A DNA stretch of 64,000 nucleotides, taken from Balneolaceae bacterium. GTDB taxonomy: Bacteria > Bacteroidota > Rhodothermia > Balneolales > Balneolaceae. The stretch covers positions 1-64,000 of the forward strand of contig JAGYJQ010000012.1 in NCBI GenBank assembly GCA_018401935.1, written 5' to 3'. Positions within the stretch are counted from its first letter, which is position 1. Each line of letters begins with the position of its first letter. Made by a program: the position numbers and the translations under genes. The notes under the pieces are model-generated. The model saw only the letters and a list, made by a program, of their open reading frames with translations, was not told the origin of the DNA and made no database searches. Below are positions 43,661 to 52,914 of the stretch, in pieces.

Positions 43661-44587
43661 ATGACCTTGTCGCGTAAGATACGATTGGTTTCATCCTACC
43701 CCTATACTCATCAAACAGCTGTTCGAAGCGATGGGCATGGTAAAGAACTCCACCACTATTTAGTTGAGCGCTTTCCCCATGTAGGAGAAAAAGTATGGCG
43801 TCATCGAGAATATGAGGGCCTAATTCATGTTTTAAGGGATGGGAAACCCATAGAGGCCCTCAAATTGAATGAAACAGGCTTACTGTCTGGCGATACTATT
43901 GTTCATCATGTGCCTAAAATGATAGAGCCTAGTGTTCCCGATGAGGTCATGATATTGGAGGAGTCACCCGATATAGTGGCGGTATTTAAGCCCGCACCTA
44001 TGCCTATGCATGCAGGTGGTCGATACTATAAAAACAGCCTGCATTATATTTTACAAGAAAAAGGCTACGAGGGATTGCGAATTGTACACAGGCTCGATGC
44101 GGTAACCTCAGGTCTGGTTGTTATGGCAAAAAATAAAGAGATGGCACGTGAATGTACCAAAGCCTTTGAACAATCCAAGGTGGAAAAGACTTACTGGGCC
44201 AGGGTACAAGGATGTCCTAAAAAACAGGAAGAATGCCTTATCAACGCTCCTATCCGCAGAAAGAAAGGATTTGTATTTGAATGTGGGGATGGTTTAGATG
44301 GAGCACTTGCTGCCCAGACCTCCTTCACTTTATTACGCAAAGATGGACCAGAATCTTTGATTCAATGCCGTCCAATTACTGGAAGAACCCATCAAATCCG
44401 TCTGCATCTATCCTATTGGGGGCATCCAATTTATAATGATCCCATTTATGGCCCAAACGGAGATAACTCAGGTGTTCGCTTGCAAAATCAAGGCATAGCT
44501 CTTGTAAGTAAGAGCCTAGAATTTCCAACTCTTGGACGTAGTTTTAGCCTTCCAGATCAGTTGGTTTTAGATACGCTTCGGCAATAG
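43661..44587 (+). CDS. RluA-family pseudouridine synthase
   Basis: A 308-residue enzyme that isomerises uridine to pseudouridine in RNA. The catalytic aspartate lies in RIVHRLDAVTSGLVVM, and the motifs EKTYWARVQG, GRTHQIRLHL and HPIYNDPIYG follow as in the RluA group. The N-terminal part (about 1-95) replaces the usual S4 domain with an unfamiliar segment (KELHHYLVERFPHV). The RNA target cannot be read from sequence. The 3' end overlaps the convergent hydrolase gene by 44 bp. Confidence 0.88.
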   Translation: MTLSRKIRLVSSYPYTHQTAVRSDGHGKELHHYLVERFPHVGEKVWRHREYEGLIHVLRDGKPIEALKLNETGLLSGDTIVHHVPKMIEPSVPDEVMILEESPDIVAVFKPAPMPMHAGGRYYKNSLHYILQEKGYEGLRIVHRLDAVTSGLVVMAKNKEMARECTKAFEQSKVEKTYWARVQGCPKKQEECLINAPIRRKKGFVFECGDGLDGALAAQTSFTLLRKDGPESLIQCRPITGRTHQIRLHLSYWGHPIYNDPIYGPNGDNSGVRLQNQGIALVSKSLEFPTLGRSFSLPDQLVLDTLRQ

Positions 44588-45446
44588 CAACGAATTGTTT
44601 AGGTTTATCCAAAAAAGCATAATGCCCGCATCCATCCATTACAACTAAGGCAGCCTCAGCAAGTCCCTTTTCCATTCTTTGCGCTTGATATAGAGGCGTA
44701 GCATCGTCGTTTTCGCCCCACAATAATAGTACGGAATGGGAAATTTTAGGAAGAGTAGGTTCTAAATATTCTGTCACCGAATGAACAAAGGTTTCACGCA
44801 TAACACCGGATAAGACAGCATACTCACTAGAACCTAGGGATTTCCAGGTTGATGTTGCCCGAAGCCAATGTAGACCTCGAGATTTGAAAGGTTCTGGGAG
44901 TAGATTGAAGGGCGCTTTAAGGCTTTTAGCTACATATTTTTTGGCATAAAAACTCGCACTGCGTCGAGGCTTCATCCCGGCACCTCCCGTAATCAATACG
45001 TTGTGAACATGCTCTTTGGACCACGGCCGAGTGAGTAATTTCAACGTAATACGCCCACCAAAAGAATGGGCTAAAATATCGAACTTTAGAAGTCCAATAT
45101 GTTCTGCCCAGGCTTGAATACTATCGGCATAATCATCAATTTTCCAGGCAAAAGGGGGCTCAGAGGATTCCCCAAATCCAGCCAAATCTATCACGTAACA
45201 ATCATGATGAAAAGCTAACATCCGACCAAGAGGTTGCATTATTTTTTTACTTGCACCCCATCCATGTAGAATGATGAGCGGGCGCGATGGGCCCTTAGAT
45301 AAATCAGCAGTTGAAATATGCGATGAATCACTAGCTGAACCAGTGGAATGATCCATGCGTATATGTTCCCAAGCCAAGATGGTTCCATTATAATCAAAGC
45401 GATGGGCTTGTATGGTAGGGTTATCCCCAGTAGTGGATAGTGACAT
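44544..45446 (-). CDS. Alpha/beta hydrolase
   Basis: A 300-residue alpha/beta-fold hydrolase. The oxyanion motif is LIILHGWGAS, the nucleophile Ser lies in ILAHSFGGRI, a catalytic Asp is likely in WGENDDATP, and the His is in GCGHYAFLD. There is no signal peptide, so it is cytoplasmic. The substrate is unknown; the family includes esterases and C-C bond hydrolases. The final 44 bp overlap the pseudouridine synthase gene, tail to tail. Confidence 0.85.
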   Translation of the reverse strand: MSLSTTGDNPTIQAHRFDYNGTILAWEHIRMDHSTGSASDSSHISTADLSKGPSRPLIILHGWGASKKIMQPLGRMLAFHHDCYVIDLAGFGESSEPPFAWKIDDYADSIQAWAEHIGLLKFDILAHSFGGRITLKLLTRPWSKEHVHNVLITGGAGMKPRRSASFYAKKYVAKSLKAPFNLLPEPFKSRGLHWLRATSTWKSLGSSEYAVLSGVMRETFVHSVTEYLEPTLPKISHSVLLLWGENDDATPLYQAQRMEKGLAEAALVVMDGCGHYAFLDKPKQFVAIAEAYLKPTDLEG

Positions 45447-45590
45447 AATTAAATATAGTGCTAGTTGGATAAAAAATTAAGCTCCAAAAAAACAAAGGCT
45501 GCCAAAATATTTTGTAAGTATACAAAAGAAGGGAGCTCTTACTATACAGAAGTGTTGAGTTATTCCACCATTAAATAAGATAGGATTCGT

Positions 45591-46082
45591 ATGCATATTA
45601 ACAGGTTTTTGTTTTATTGGAGTCAGTATTTGGGAGCCGACCCTAAAGAAATCACACTCATCAGCAGCCTACTAGTAACAGTAAGTATGGTGGGTTTTTT
45701 TCAGATTGTGAGCCTGCGAGCTACTTCAACAGCTACCCCTTCGTATGATGAACAATACCAAGAATTTGTAGAACGATCTCAGGCTTTTGAGCAATCGTAT
45801 GAACAAATAATTGGTTCTACCTCTGATTCACTGTCAACAAGGTCAAATACGCTAGGATCAGATTCAGGAGATACCCTTACGATAAATATGAACACCGCAA
45901 CACTAAAAGAATGGGTTCAACTCCCCGGAATAGGTGAGGTATATGCTCAAAGAATACTCGAATACCGAAGTATACATGGAGATTTTACCCGTTTAGAGGA
46001 CTTAATGGAAGTGAAAGGCATTGGTCAAAAACGATGGGAAAAATTGAAAATGCACCTTTACATTGAACCAAGTATGGAATGA
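45591..46082 (+). CDS. ComEA-like helix-hairpin-helix protein
   Basis: A 163-residue protein with one membrane segment near residues 22-42 and a C-terminal double helix-hairpin-helix DNA-binding domain (about 100-160). The domain contains INMNTATLKEWVQLPGIGEV and FTRLEDLMEVKGIGQKRWEK. The architecture matches ComEA, the DNA receptor for natural transformation, although here the linker is short and no other com gene is near. It could bind DNA at the membrane during uptake. Confidence 0.82.
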   Translation: MHINRFLFYWSQYLGADPKEITLISSLLVTVSMVGFFQIVSLRATSTATPSYDEQYQEFVERSQAFEQSYEQIIGSTSDSLSTRSNTLGSDSGDTLTINMNTATLKEWVQLPGIGEVYAQRILEYRSIHGDFTRLEDLMEVKGIGQKRWEKLKMHLYIEPSME

Positions 46083-46177
46083 TTAGGCATGCTATTGAAT
46101 TCATATTATACTGCATAGCCTTCCAGGGTTTTAGTATATTCTATAAGCACAATAACCATTCATGAATCCGCTGTATT

Positions 46178-47767
46178 ATGCCAAGTATATTATGGGCAGA
46201 TGATGAGATAGATCAACTGCAATCCAACATACTTTTCCTACAAAGAAAGGGCTTTGAAGTCGTAGCGGTGACCAACGGTAGAGACGCTGTAGCAATGATG
46301 GATGAGCAACTGTTTGATGTGGTTTTTTTAGACGAACAGATGCCAGGGATGGGTGGATTGCAAGCCTTGGAACAAATTAAATCCAAATTCCCATTGGTTC
46401 CTGTAGTCATGATTACGAAAAGTGAAGAGGAATCAATTATGGAAGAGGCCATTGGTGCTAAGATATCTGACTATCTTATCAAACCGGTAAATCCATCACA
46501 GATACTTCTAACCGTTAAGAAATTATTGGATAGAGGTCGTTTAGAAAATGAAAAATCGGCCCAAAGTTACTTGCGTTCTTTCCCCGAAATGGATGCCCTA
46601 CTCCATCATCGTACTACCTGGCAAAGCTGGATTGAGGTGTATAAAAAACTAACCCAATGGCAAATGGATTTGGGTCAAGGAGATGAAGCTCTAAAGCAGG
46701 TGTTAGATGATCAATTTCAATCGGCCAATCGGGAGTTTGGTAAAATGGTGGAGCAAAACTACGAGCAATGGATAAAAAAGTACGAACTCGTAGACGCCTT
46801 TGATCGAAATCAAGAAGAAAATGAATCCCCACTATTGTCGCCAGGGATACTATCTACCTATGTAGAACCCTTGATTAAGCAAGGAAAGCATGTCATGTTC
46901 TTTGTTATTGACTGTATGCGTTATGATCAATGGTTGGTTTTTGAGCGTTATTTGAGCCAATATTATGATATTCAAACCGAATTTTATCTTTCACTCTTAC
47001 CTACCGCAACCCCCTATTCTAGAAATGCTATATTTTCTGGCTTAACCCCTCTACAAATTTCAAAACAATACCCAGCATTATGGGAGCAGGGTCAGGATGA
47101 GCAATCTTGGAATAGACATGAACACGAGCTGCTCGATTCGTATGTTTCAAGAAGAGGACTTGGGATTAAAACGAAATATGAGAAAATACTTAATGCACAA
47201 GAAGGGCGTCAGATAGCTCAAAAAATAAAAAGTTATGCCCAAAGTCCACTCTCGGCTTTTGTATTTAATTTTGTAGATACCTTAGTCCACTCTCGTTCCG
47301 ATTCCGATGTTATTAAAGAGTTAGCACCCGATGAAGCAGGATTTAGAGCTATCACAGAAGCATGGTTTCAGCATTCGTCCCTGTTTCAGATGTTCAAGGA
47401 ATTGTCGGAGGAGGGGGTCCATCTTATAATTACGACCGATCATGGTTCAGTTCGAGCCCTGCGGGATACCAAAGTATTCGGTGACAAGGATACTGCAACG
47501 GGTTTAAGATATAAGTATGGGCGAAATTTAAACGCTGAACAAGAAGATTCAGTCATTGTGTTCAAAGAAGCTCAAGCATTTGGCTTACCTGAATATGCTA
47601 ACGTTAAAGACTATCTGATAGCAAAAGAAAATTATTATTTTGTCTATCCTACTAACTACCATAAATATCAAAACCGCTACAAGGACACCTTTCAACATGG
47701 GGGTGCTTCTATGGAAGAAATGATTTTACCTGTGGCACGCTTAGAACCTAAATCAAAAGATGGATAG
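46178..47767 (+). CDS. porX: PorX-type response regulator with PglZ domain (T9SS regulation)
   Basis: A 529-residue two-domain protein. Residues 1-120 are a receiver domain with D52 (FLDEQMP) as phosphoacceptor, acid residues D8-D9-E10, and K102 in YLIKP. Residues about 205-525 are a PglZ/alkaline phosphatase-like domain ([29 protein letters not shown]). This is the architecture of PorX, which with the kinase PorY controls the type IX secretion system. The window also encodes four T9SS cargo proteins. It overlaps tsaE by 8 bp and heads a tightly packed operon of four genes. Confidence 0.92.
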   Translation: MPSILWADDEIDQLQSNILFLQRKGFEVVAVTNGRDAVAMMDEQLFDVVFLDEQMPGMGGLQALEQIKSKFPLVPVVMITKSEEESIMEEAIGAKISDYLIKPVNPSQILLTVKKLLDRGRLENEKSAQSYLRSFPEMDALLHHRTTWQSWIEVYKKLTQWQMDLGQGDEALKQVLDDQFQSANREFGKMVEQNYEQWIKKYELVDAFDRNQEENESPLLSPGILSTYVEPLIKQGKHVMFFVIDCMRYDQWLVFERYLSQYYDIQTEFYLSLLPTATPYSRNAIFSGLTPLQISKQYPALWEQGQDEQSWNRHEHELLDSYVSRRGLGIKTKYEKILNAQEGRQIAQKIKSYAQSPLSAFVFNFVDTLVHSRSDSDVIKELAPDEAGFRAITEAWFQHSSLFQMFKELSEEGVHLIITTDHGSVRALRDTKVFGDKDTATGLRYKYGRNLNAEQEDSVIVFKEAQAFGLPEYANVKDYLIAKENYYFVYPTNYHKYQNRYKDTFQHGGASMEEMILPVARLEPKSKDG

Positions 47768-48218
47768 CAGGACAGGTCATAGTTTTTCTTCATCATCGGT
47801 AGAGCAAACCATTGCCATAGCCAAAGAATTTGCCCGGAGCCTACAGCCAAATGATGTGGTAATCATTCAGGGAGGCTTAGGAGTAGGAAAAACACATTTT
47901 ACCAAAGGATTGGCTTCTTACTTCGATATAGAACAAAAGCTAGTTCAATCGCCAACCTATGCCGTGGTGCATGAATATGTAGGGCATATACCCCTTTATC
48001 ATTTTGACTTATATCGGTTAAAATCTCCAAACGAGCTTCAAGAAATTGGCTTTGAAGAATATCTTTATAATGAGGGTATTTGCATTATAGAGTGGCCTGA
48101 GCTCGCCCTATCGTTCTCCTCAGACGCTTGGTGGGTGGTGGACATTGAACGCTCTAATGATGGGTCAGAGAATCGAGCGATTCACATACATAATAACCAG
48201 AAGTATGTCGCTGGATAG
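47760..48218 (+). CDS. tsaE: tRNA threonylcarbamoyladenosine synthesis ATPase TsaE
   Basis: A 152-residue ATPase required, with TsaB and TsaD, for t6A modification of tRNA position 37. The Walker A loop is [30 protein letters not shown] and GFEEYL, then GICIIEWPE, are characteristic. It overlaps the end of porX by 8 bp and the start of the next small gene by 14 bp, so it is translationally coupled. Confidence 0.94.
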   Translation: MDSRTGHSFSSSSVEQTIAIAKEFARSLQPNDVVIIQGGLGVGKTHFTKGLASYFDIEQKLVQSPTYAVVHEYVGHIPLYHFDLYRLKSPNELQEIGFEEYLYNEGICIIEWPELALSFSSDAWWVVDIERSNDGSENRAIHIHNNQKYVAG

Positions 48219-48495
48219 TAAAAAAAGACTTTCATACCGCTTAGATTTACTCCCGGTAATTATGCCCTTTCACCGGCGTGCAAAGAATGAACTACAGCCA
48301 GGTGATTTAGTTTACTATGGCCCCAGTCCGGAGTTTTACGGTATTGGTGAAATTGTTCAAAGAGAGGAAAGCGTATGCGTTGTTGATTTTCGAGGCACCG
48401 GGCTATTAGGCATACATAAGGATGAAATTCTTATCAACTATTTAATACCCATACATACCCTGAACTTGACGGGCGTATTGAAAACAAAAGTATGA
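48205..48495 (+). CDS. Small hypothetical protein in the porX-pnuC operon
   Basis: A 96-residue protein that I do not recognise. I take the ATG at 48205 ([20 protein letters not shown]); the frame is open further upstream, but that part lies wholly inside tsaE. The central part, ELQPGDLVYYGPSPEFYGIG followed by EIVQREESVCVVDFRGTG, reads like a small beta barrel of the SH3/CAP-Gly-like type. It overlaps tsaE by 14 bp and pnuC by 4 bp, which argues that it is translated. Confidence 0.7.
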   Translation: MSLDSKKRLSYRLDLLPVIMPFHRRAKNELQPGDLVYYGPSPEFYGIGEIVQREESVCVVDFRGTGLLGIHKDEILINYLIPIHTLNLTGVLKTKV

Positions 48496-49103
48496 TAGAT
48501 TATTTATTTAGCCTTGAGGGATTGGCTGTGGGCACCGGCCTAGTTAGTGTCTGGTTTTCAGTCAAAGAGCGCATATGGGTATATCCTGTTGGATTAGTGA
48601 GTGTTGGTATCTATGTGTACCTATCCTATATGTTTGGGATTTACGCTGATATGGGTATCAATATATATTATGTTCTCATGAGTATATACGGTTGGTATCG
48701 GTGGCTGCAGCCCTCAGGGAGTAGCGCAGTTAAAGAAATTACTCGTAGCAGTAGAAATGAATGGGTTTTATCCATCATTTTGTTTCTACTTTCCTGGCTC
48801 GCACTTTTTATTCTTCTTCAAAGATTCACTGATAGTGAAATTCCGCTTTGGGATTCGCTAACTACATCGCTGGCCATTGTCGGAATGTGGCTTATGGCCG
48901 AAAAAAAAGTCGAACACTGGTTGTTTTGGATTGCAACCGACCTAATTTCAATCCCTCTTTATTATTCTAAAGGATTGATATTAACCAGTGGGCAGTTCTT
49001 GATTTTCACAGTGCTAGCTATCATGGGTTGGCTTCAATGGAATAAAACTCTTTCAATTAGAGATCAACCTAGTCGGCCGTCTTTCCATGAAACCCTTTCA
49101 TGA
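48492..49103 (+). CDS. pnuC: PnuC-family vitamin transporter
   Basis: A 203-residue membrane protein with about seven helices. The motif INIYYVLMSIYGWYRWLQP and the C-terminal GLILTSGQFLIFTVLAIMGW are diagnostic for PnuC transporters, which import nicotinamide riboside by facilitated diffusion. Some relatives carry thiamin or riboflavin, and I see no riboswitch ahead of it that would tell them apart. It overlaps the upstream gene by 4 bp (ATGA). De novo NAD genes lie 14 kb away. Confidence 0.88.
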   Translation: MIDYLFSLEGLAVGTGLVSVWFSVKERIWVYPVGLVSVGIYVYLSYMFGIYADMGINIYYVLMSIYGWYRWLQPSGSSAVKEITRSSRNEWVLSIILFLLSWLALFILLQRFTDSEIPLWDSLTTSLAIVGMWLMAEKKVEHWLFWIATDLISIPLYYSKGLILTSGQFLIFTVLAIMGWLQWNKTLSIRDQPSRPSFHETLS

Positions 49104-49110
49104 CATTTGC

Positions 49111-50013
49111 TTAGGCTTTCATTAAGAATTCACCTAATTGACTCATCCATTGCTCATCGTCCAGTGGCGACATAGAAGTAATATCAACTTGGCGTTGTCC
49201 CGTTTCTGAGTATAGGGTAGCATGTTCGCTCTCCTGATTAAATAAAGCCAGTAAATCTATCTTTAATAATTTTGTGCTAACTCCATTTTCGCTTAAAATC
49301 ACATCTAAACTTTGGGTATTCCCTTTGCCATTCATTGCAAAAGCAATGCGGGTCTGGGGTTCCTCGTCCCCTACACTACTAATGAGATAATAGTTTTCCA
49401 GCATAAATTCCGAGGGAATATCATCAAAATCCAAATAGATGGGCGGGGACTGCAAATCCACATACAGACGTGAACATACAGTACAAACCAAATCATGCAA
49501 GGAAGCAGGGATATAAGGGTACACAAACCCACGATCCACCCAATATTGTACATCACGATCAACCTCTCGGGTCGATTTGTACTCGTCCGGAAGGGATTCA
49601 AGGTATACAATACCCTTTGATGTTCGTTGAAACCAAGCATCTACTCTACCATTGGTAACAAGTAAATAAGGGCTCGGTAGGCTCAAGTGATATTTAGCGA
49701 TTTGCTGCGCGACCTGTTCATTTAAAGGAACATTTACCTGCTTACATTCCACAAGGCAATGAGCTTGATAATTCATATCAAAACAGACAAGATCGATGCG
49801 CCCTTTGGTTTGATTAGCTAAATCAACCGTAAATTCAGGTCCTATTCTATTGTGGGATAATTGACATTCCTGTAACAGGTATTCAATTACTCTGAGTCGA
49901 ATACGCTCTTCTGGTCTGTTTTTAAACCATTTCCTATGAATAGGATTCCATAGCTCCACCCCATTGGACCTGTAACGAACGATTGGATAGTGGTATAAGG
50001 CAGAGCTTAACAA
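49111..50013 (-). CDS. HsdR_N-domain protein (nuclease-like fold)
   Basis: A 300-residue protein. Residues about 25-140 match the 'type I restriction enzyme R protein N-terminal' domain: RKWFKNRPEERIRLRVIEYL, then KGRIDLVCFD and AHCLVECKQVNVPL, with the D...ExK residues of PD-(D/E)XK nucleases. There is no helicase part and no restriction or methylation gene nearby; single-domain versions are common and conserved in Bacteroidota and are not a restriction system. The role is unknown. The C-terminal part (about 170-300) is unfamiliar. Confidence 0.8.
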   Translation of the reverse strand: MLSSALYHYPIVRYRSNGVELWNPIHRKWFKNRPEERIRLRVIEYLLQECQLSHNRIGPEFTVDLANQTKGRIDLVCFDMNYQAHCLVECKQVNVPLNEQVAQQIAKYHLSLPSPYLLVTNGRVDAWFQRTSKGIVYLESLPDEYKSTREVDRDVQYWVDRGFVYPYIPASLHDLVCTVCSRLYVDLQSPPIYLDFDDIPSEFMLENYYLISSVGDEEPQTRIAFAMNGKGNTQSLDVILSENGVSTKLLKIDLLALFNQESEHATLYSETGQRQVDITSMSPLDDEQWMSQLGEFLMKA

Positions 50014-50158
50014 ATATAGGTTCCTTGAATACTGCAGATCAATGTTGTTTTTTCTTTTGGTTTTAGCTTAGCGACAGCCAAAACTGATTAATGCTAAACA
50101 AAACATTACACAGTTTTGACGTATTCGCACGTACGTTATCGACCAAAGAAAAAAATAC

Positions 50159-52003
50159 TTAAGACTTTGCTAGAGCAGCTTTATGGGTACTACGATTAAT
50201 ATAGTATTGTTGAACAATCGACAACACATTGAAAATGAGATAGTATAGACTTAACCCAGAAGCAAAACGGTTAAATATGAATAACATCATGAAAGGAAGT
50301 AGATACTGCATTATTTTCATCTGCTGCGCCATTGCGCCACTTGCGGCACCACCGCCACTAGCACCACCTGTAAGGCGAGTTTGTAGCCCCATGGAAAGTG
50401 ACATTAGTATAACAAATCCACCAATTTGATCTCCTAAAAACGGGATTCCAAAGGGTAAATTGATAATAAAATCGGGTGCGGATAAATCATTAGCCCAAAG
50501 GAAAGACTCTTGCCGTAATAGAATGGAGTTTTGAAAAAATTGCCAGAGAGTAATTAGGATAGGAAACTGAAGTAACATGGGTAAACAACCACCCAGTGGA
50601 TTCACTTTGTTTTTGCGATACAAATCCATGGTCGCTTTTTGCTGCTTCTGGGGGTCACTCTTATATTTTTCTTGTATTTCTTTCATCTGCGGCTGCAGTT
50701 CTTTCATAGCCGCCATACTTTTATAACTTTTAAACGTAAGTGGGGAAAGCACAAGTTTAACGGAGACCGCAAAAATAATGACTAATACTCCGTAGTTGGA
50801 AATAAATCCACCCATTATATTAAAGAATGGAATGACTATAAATCGTACAAATGGATCAGAGAACCATCGAAGCCACCCATAACCCACCTCTACCATATCA
50901 AAAGCATGCTCATTATAGCTTTTCATGTCGGCATATTTAGTTGGGCCTATGTAGAGTCTGTATTCTTGGGTTCCATTGCTAGGTATGTCAGAATTAACCA
51001 TAGCCTGATATGCGTGATCGGTAGTTGGTTGATCTACTTTACCATTGATTTGACCTGATAGCAGAGCTCCATCAGTGCTATGAATGGGTTGTATAAGTTG
51101 AGCAAAAAATTTGGTTTTGGTGGCAACCCATTCCACCGCGCCGTTTACGTTTAATTCGTTGTAGCCATTGTTTTCGTCTGGGTTGTCTGCCTTAAGCCGT
51201 TCGAGTTCTCCTCCTGCATATAAGTAGGCAGAAGTCGCAAGGGCTTCTTGTACTCGATCCCGTTCGGTGAAGTTTAGTGGGCTGGTAAAACCAAAGTCTA
51301 CGGATCTACCTAAAATGTACTCTTGAATACCAATGTAATCTACGCTTAGGTCGATTTCATAGCTGTCAGGGTAAAAAGTATAGGTATAACGAAGTGAACC
51401 GCCATTGGCAACATTTAAGCGGTAGCTCAGGCTTCTACTTTCTCCCTCTAATACACGAATAGTAGATGCTAGATTTTCTGCTTCGAAAAGTATTTGTTGG
51501 GTTTCAACATTGTAGTTCTCTGTGCTTAAAAAGCCTAAGTTATAAGCAGAAAGAGTCGTGTCGCTTATCATTTGTACGGGTGTACCCGCCCAATTGACAT
51601 GCTCTTTTAAGGTGAATTGCGCTGGACCCGCCCCTTTATTTGTAAAGACAGCTACATAAAGTGGGGTTTCTATGGTTATAAACCGCTGCACGGAATCTTG
51701 CATGGCCCCGAACATTCCAAGATTTTGTACTCTGGGCTCATCACCATCAGTAATTTGACTGGAATCTAGACTACTTTGTCCATTGGTACCCGTACGCCGG
51801 CTTTGTAGATTATCAGCAACTCTACTATCTGTTTGCAGGTCAGAATCCATGTTTTGGTTTAATTCTACCTGAGCTAAACTATCTCTTACAGCTCTTTGAC
51901 GCTGTTGCTCGGCTAATTGTTCTTCGCTAGGTAAGGTGAAATAAAACCAGCCCAGCATGAGCACAAATATGAGGGTAAATCCAACTACAGTATTCTTATC
52001 CAA
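50159..52003 (-). CDS. yidC: Membrane protein insertase YidC
   Basis: A 614-residue inner-membrane insertase of the Gram-negative type. The N-terminal helix (MDKNTVVGFTLIFVLMLGWF) anchors a large periplasmic beta domain (about 80-360). Five helices form the insertase core (about 375-600), with the conserved QPQMKEIQEKYK cytoplasmic loop and NPLGGCLPMLLQFPI. It lies 40 bp after rnpA in the rpmH-rnpA-yidC operon. yidD, which usually sits between rnpA and yidC, is absent. Confidence 0.95.
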   Translation of the reverse strand: MDKNTVVGFTLIFVLMLGWFYFTLPSEEQLAEQQRQRAVRDSLAQVELNQNMDSDLQTDSRVADNLQSRRTGTNGQSSLDSSQITDGDEPRVQNLGMFGAMQDSVQRFITIETPLYVAVFTNKGAGPAQFTLKEHVNWAGTPVQMISDTTLSAYNLGFLSTENYNVETQQILFEAENLASTIRVLEGESRSLSYRLNVANGGSLRYTYTFYPDSYEIDLSVDYIGIQEYILGRSVDFGFTSPLNFTERDRVQEALATSAYLYAGGELERLKADNPDENNGYNELNVNGAVEWVATKTKFFAQLIQPIHSTDGALLSGQINGKVDQPTTDHAYQAMVNSDIPSNGTQEYRLYIGPTKYADMKSYNEHAFDMVEVGYGWLRWFSDPFVRFIVIPFFNIMGGFISNYGVLVIIFAVSVKLVLSPLTFKSYKSMAAMKELQPQMKEIQEKYKSDPQKQQKATMDLYRKNKVNPLGGCLPMLLQFPILITLWQFFQNSILLRQESFLWANDLSAPDFIINLPFGIPFLGDQIGGFVILMSLSMGLQTRLTGGASGGGAASGAMAQQMKIMQYLLPFMMLFIFNRFASGLSLYYLIFNVLSIVQQYYINRSTHKAALAKS

Positions 52004-52043
52004 AACAGCTAAATATTATTGGGTTAGTATTCGGGGGTAGATA

Positions 52044-52556
52044 TCACATCCGGCTCTTTGGAGAATGCTGCATATCCTTGTACTCCTCTGAGCATTGAAA
52101 TGTATCAATATCATGGGCTAAATTCTCAATGAGATTGTTGAGTCCTTTACGCATATGACTTTTTAAATGCTCAAAATTAGGACTAGGATAACGGGCAATG
52201 AGTGCCAAATGCAAATAAATTGAGTTTTTCTCCAAAAAATGATGCAATTCCGCATTTGATGTACGAAATGACTCCCTGAATAACCGTTTTGTTTTATTTC
52301 TTAAAACCGCATCACCTAAACGTTTCGGAGCAATGAAAGCCGTTTGGAGGTTTTTTTTTGGAATAGAAGTGTGTTCAATTACAGGAACTTGGCAGTACCG
52401 AAATAAAATACTGCCAGAGCGAAAGGTAGTAGTGGCCTTAAAAAGCTGTTCAAAAGCTGATTTCCCTCTCAATATGGATAACTTGGGTAGCTGATGTTTA
52501 TGTACATCAGTTGAGAGAGGAGCTAATAAATTATTTGGCTCCTTTTCGCTCATCAC
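52044..52556 (-). CDS. rnpA: Ribonuclease P protein component
   Basis: A 170-residue basic protein that assists RNase P RNA in tRNA 5' maturation. The family signature is [17 protein letters not shown] (RNxxKRxxRE), preceded by [10 protein letters not shown]. It is longer than usual (110-130) because of an N-terminal extension of about 25 residues. The start overlaps the end of rpmH by 26 bp, a common arrangement. Confidence 0.93.
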   Translation of the reverse strand: MMSEKEPNNLLAPLSTDVHKHQLPKLSILRGKSAFEQLFKATTTFRSGSILFRYCQVPVIEHTSIPKKNLQTAFIAPKRLGDAVLRNKTKRLFRESFRTSNAELHHFLEKNSIYLHLALIARYPSPNFEHLKSHMRKGLNNLIENLAHDIDTFQCSEEYKDMQHSPKSRM

Positions 52557-52689
52557 TAACCGTTAGCTTATGACGGCCTTTTGCTCGTCGACCAGCAATA
52601 ACTTTTCTTCCATTGTGGGTAGACATGCGGTCACGGAAGCCGTGCTTATTTTTGCGCTTTCGATTACTAGGTTGGTATGTACGTTTCAT
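52531..52689 (-). CDS. rpmH: 50S ribosomal protein L34
   Basis: A 52-residue ribosomal protein that reads [20 protein letters not shown], continues with STHNGRK and ends RKGAK. It matches L34 over its whole length (KRTYQPS, HGFRxRM, RRAKGR). The ATG at 52687-52689 lies about 40 bp after a Bacteroidota-type promoter. It is the first gene of rpmH-rnpA-yidC and overlaps rnpA by 26 bp. Confidence 0.97.
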   Translation of the reverse strand: MKRTYQPSNRKRKNKHGFRDRMSTHNGRKVIAGRRAKGRHKLTVSDERKGAK

Positions 52690-52730
52690 GGATCTGGTTC
52701 CTTATAGTTTTTCAATATCCAAAAGAGCCT

Positions 52731-52761
52731 CAAATATAGGCATTAATTTATATAAATCGAA
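52731..52761 (-). promoter_or_regulatory. Bacteroidota-type promoter of rpmH
   Basis: On the minus strand, TATATTTG (52738-52731) is a perfect -7 element (TAnnTTTG). TTCG lies 19 bp further upstream where TTTG/TTG is expected. The distance to the rpmH start, about 42 bp, is reasonable. Confidence 0.55.
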
Positions 52762-52799
52762 CATTTATCCAAGGAAATTAAACTTATCTGTAACATGTG

Positions 52800-52830
52800 T
52801 TGAACGGCCTCGTTTGAAAGGTTACATTTG
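52800..52830 (+). promoter_or_regulatory. Bacteroidota-type promoter of secA
   Basis: TTG (52800-52802), 20 bp, then TACATTTG (52823-52830) matches the -33/-7 consensus of Bacteroidota sigma factors fully. It gives a leader of roughly 78 bases before the secA ATG at 52915. It lies back to back with the rpmH promoter. Confidence 0.6.
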
Positions 52831-52914
52831 GTATAGGAATAATTTAGTTATACTAACTCACGCAAACTGAATTACCTACTATTTTAACACGTTTCAAAAG
52901 ACTATTTCATACCC

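Noticed and set aside
49111-50013. Restriction-modification system suggested by the HsdR_N domain
   Set aside because: No helicase domain, methylase or specificity gene is nearby; single HsdR_N proteins are common housekeeping-like genes in Bacteroidota.
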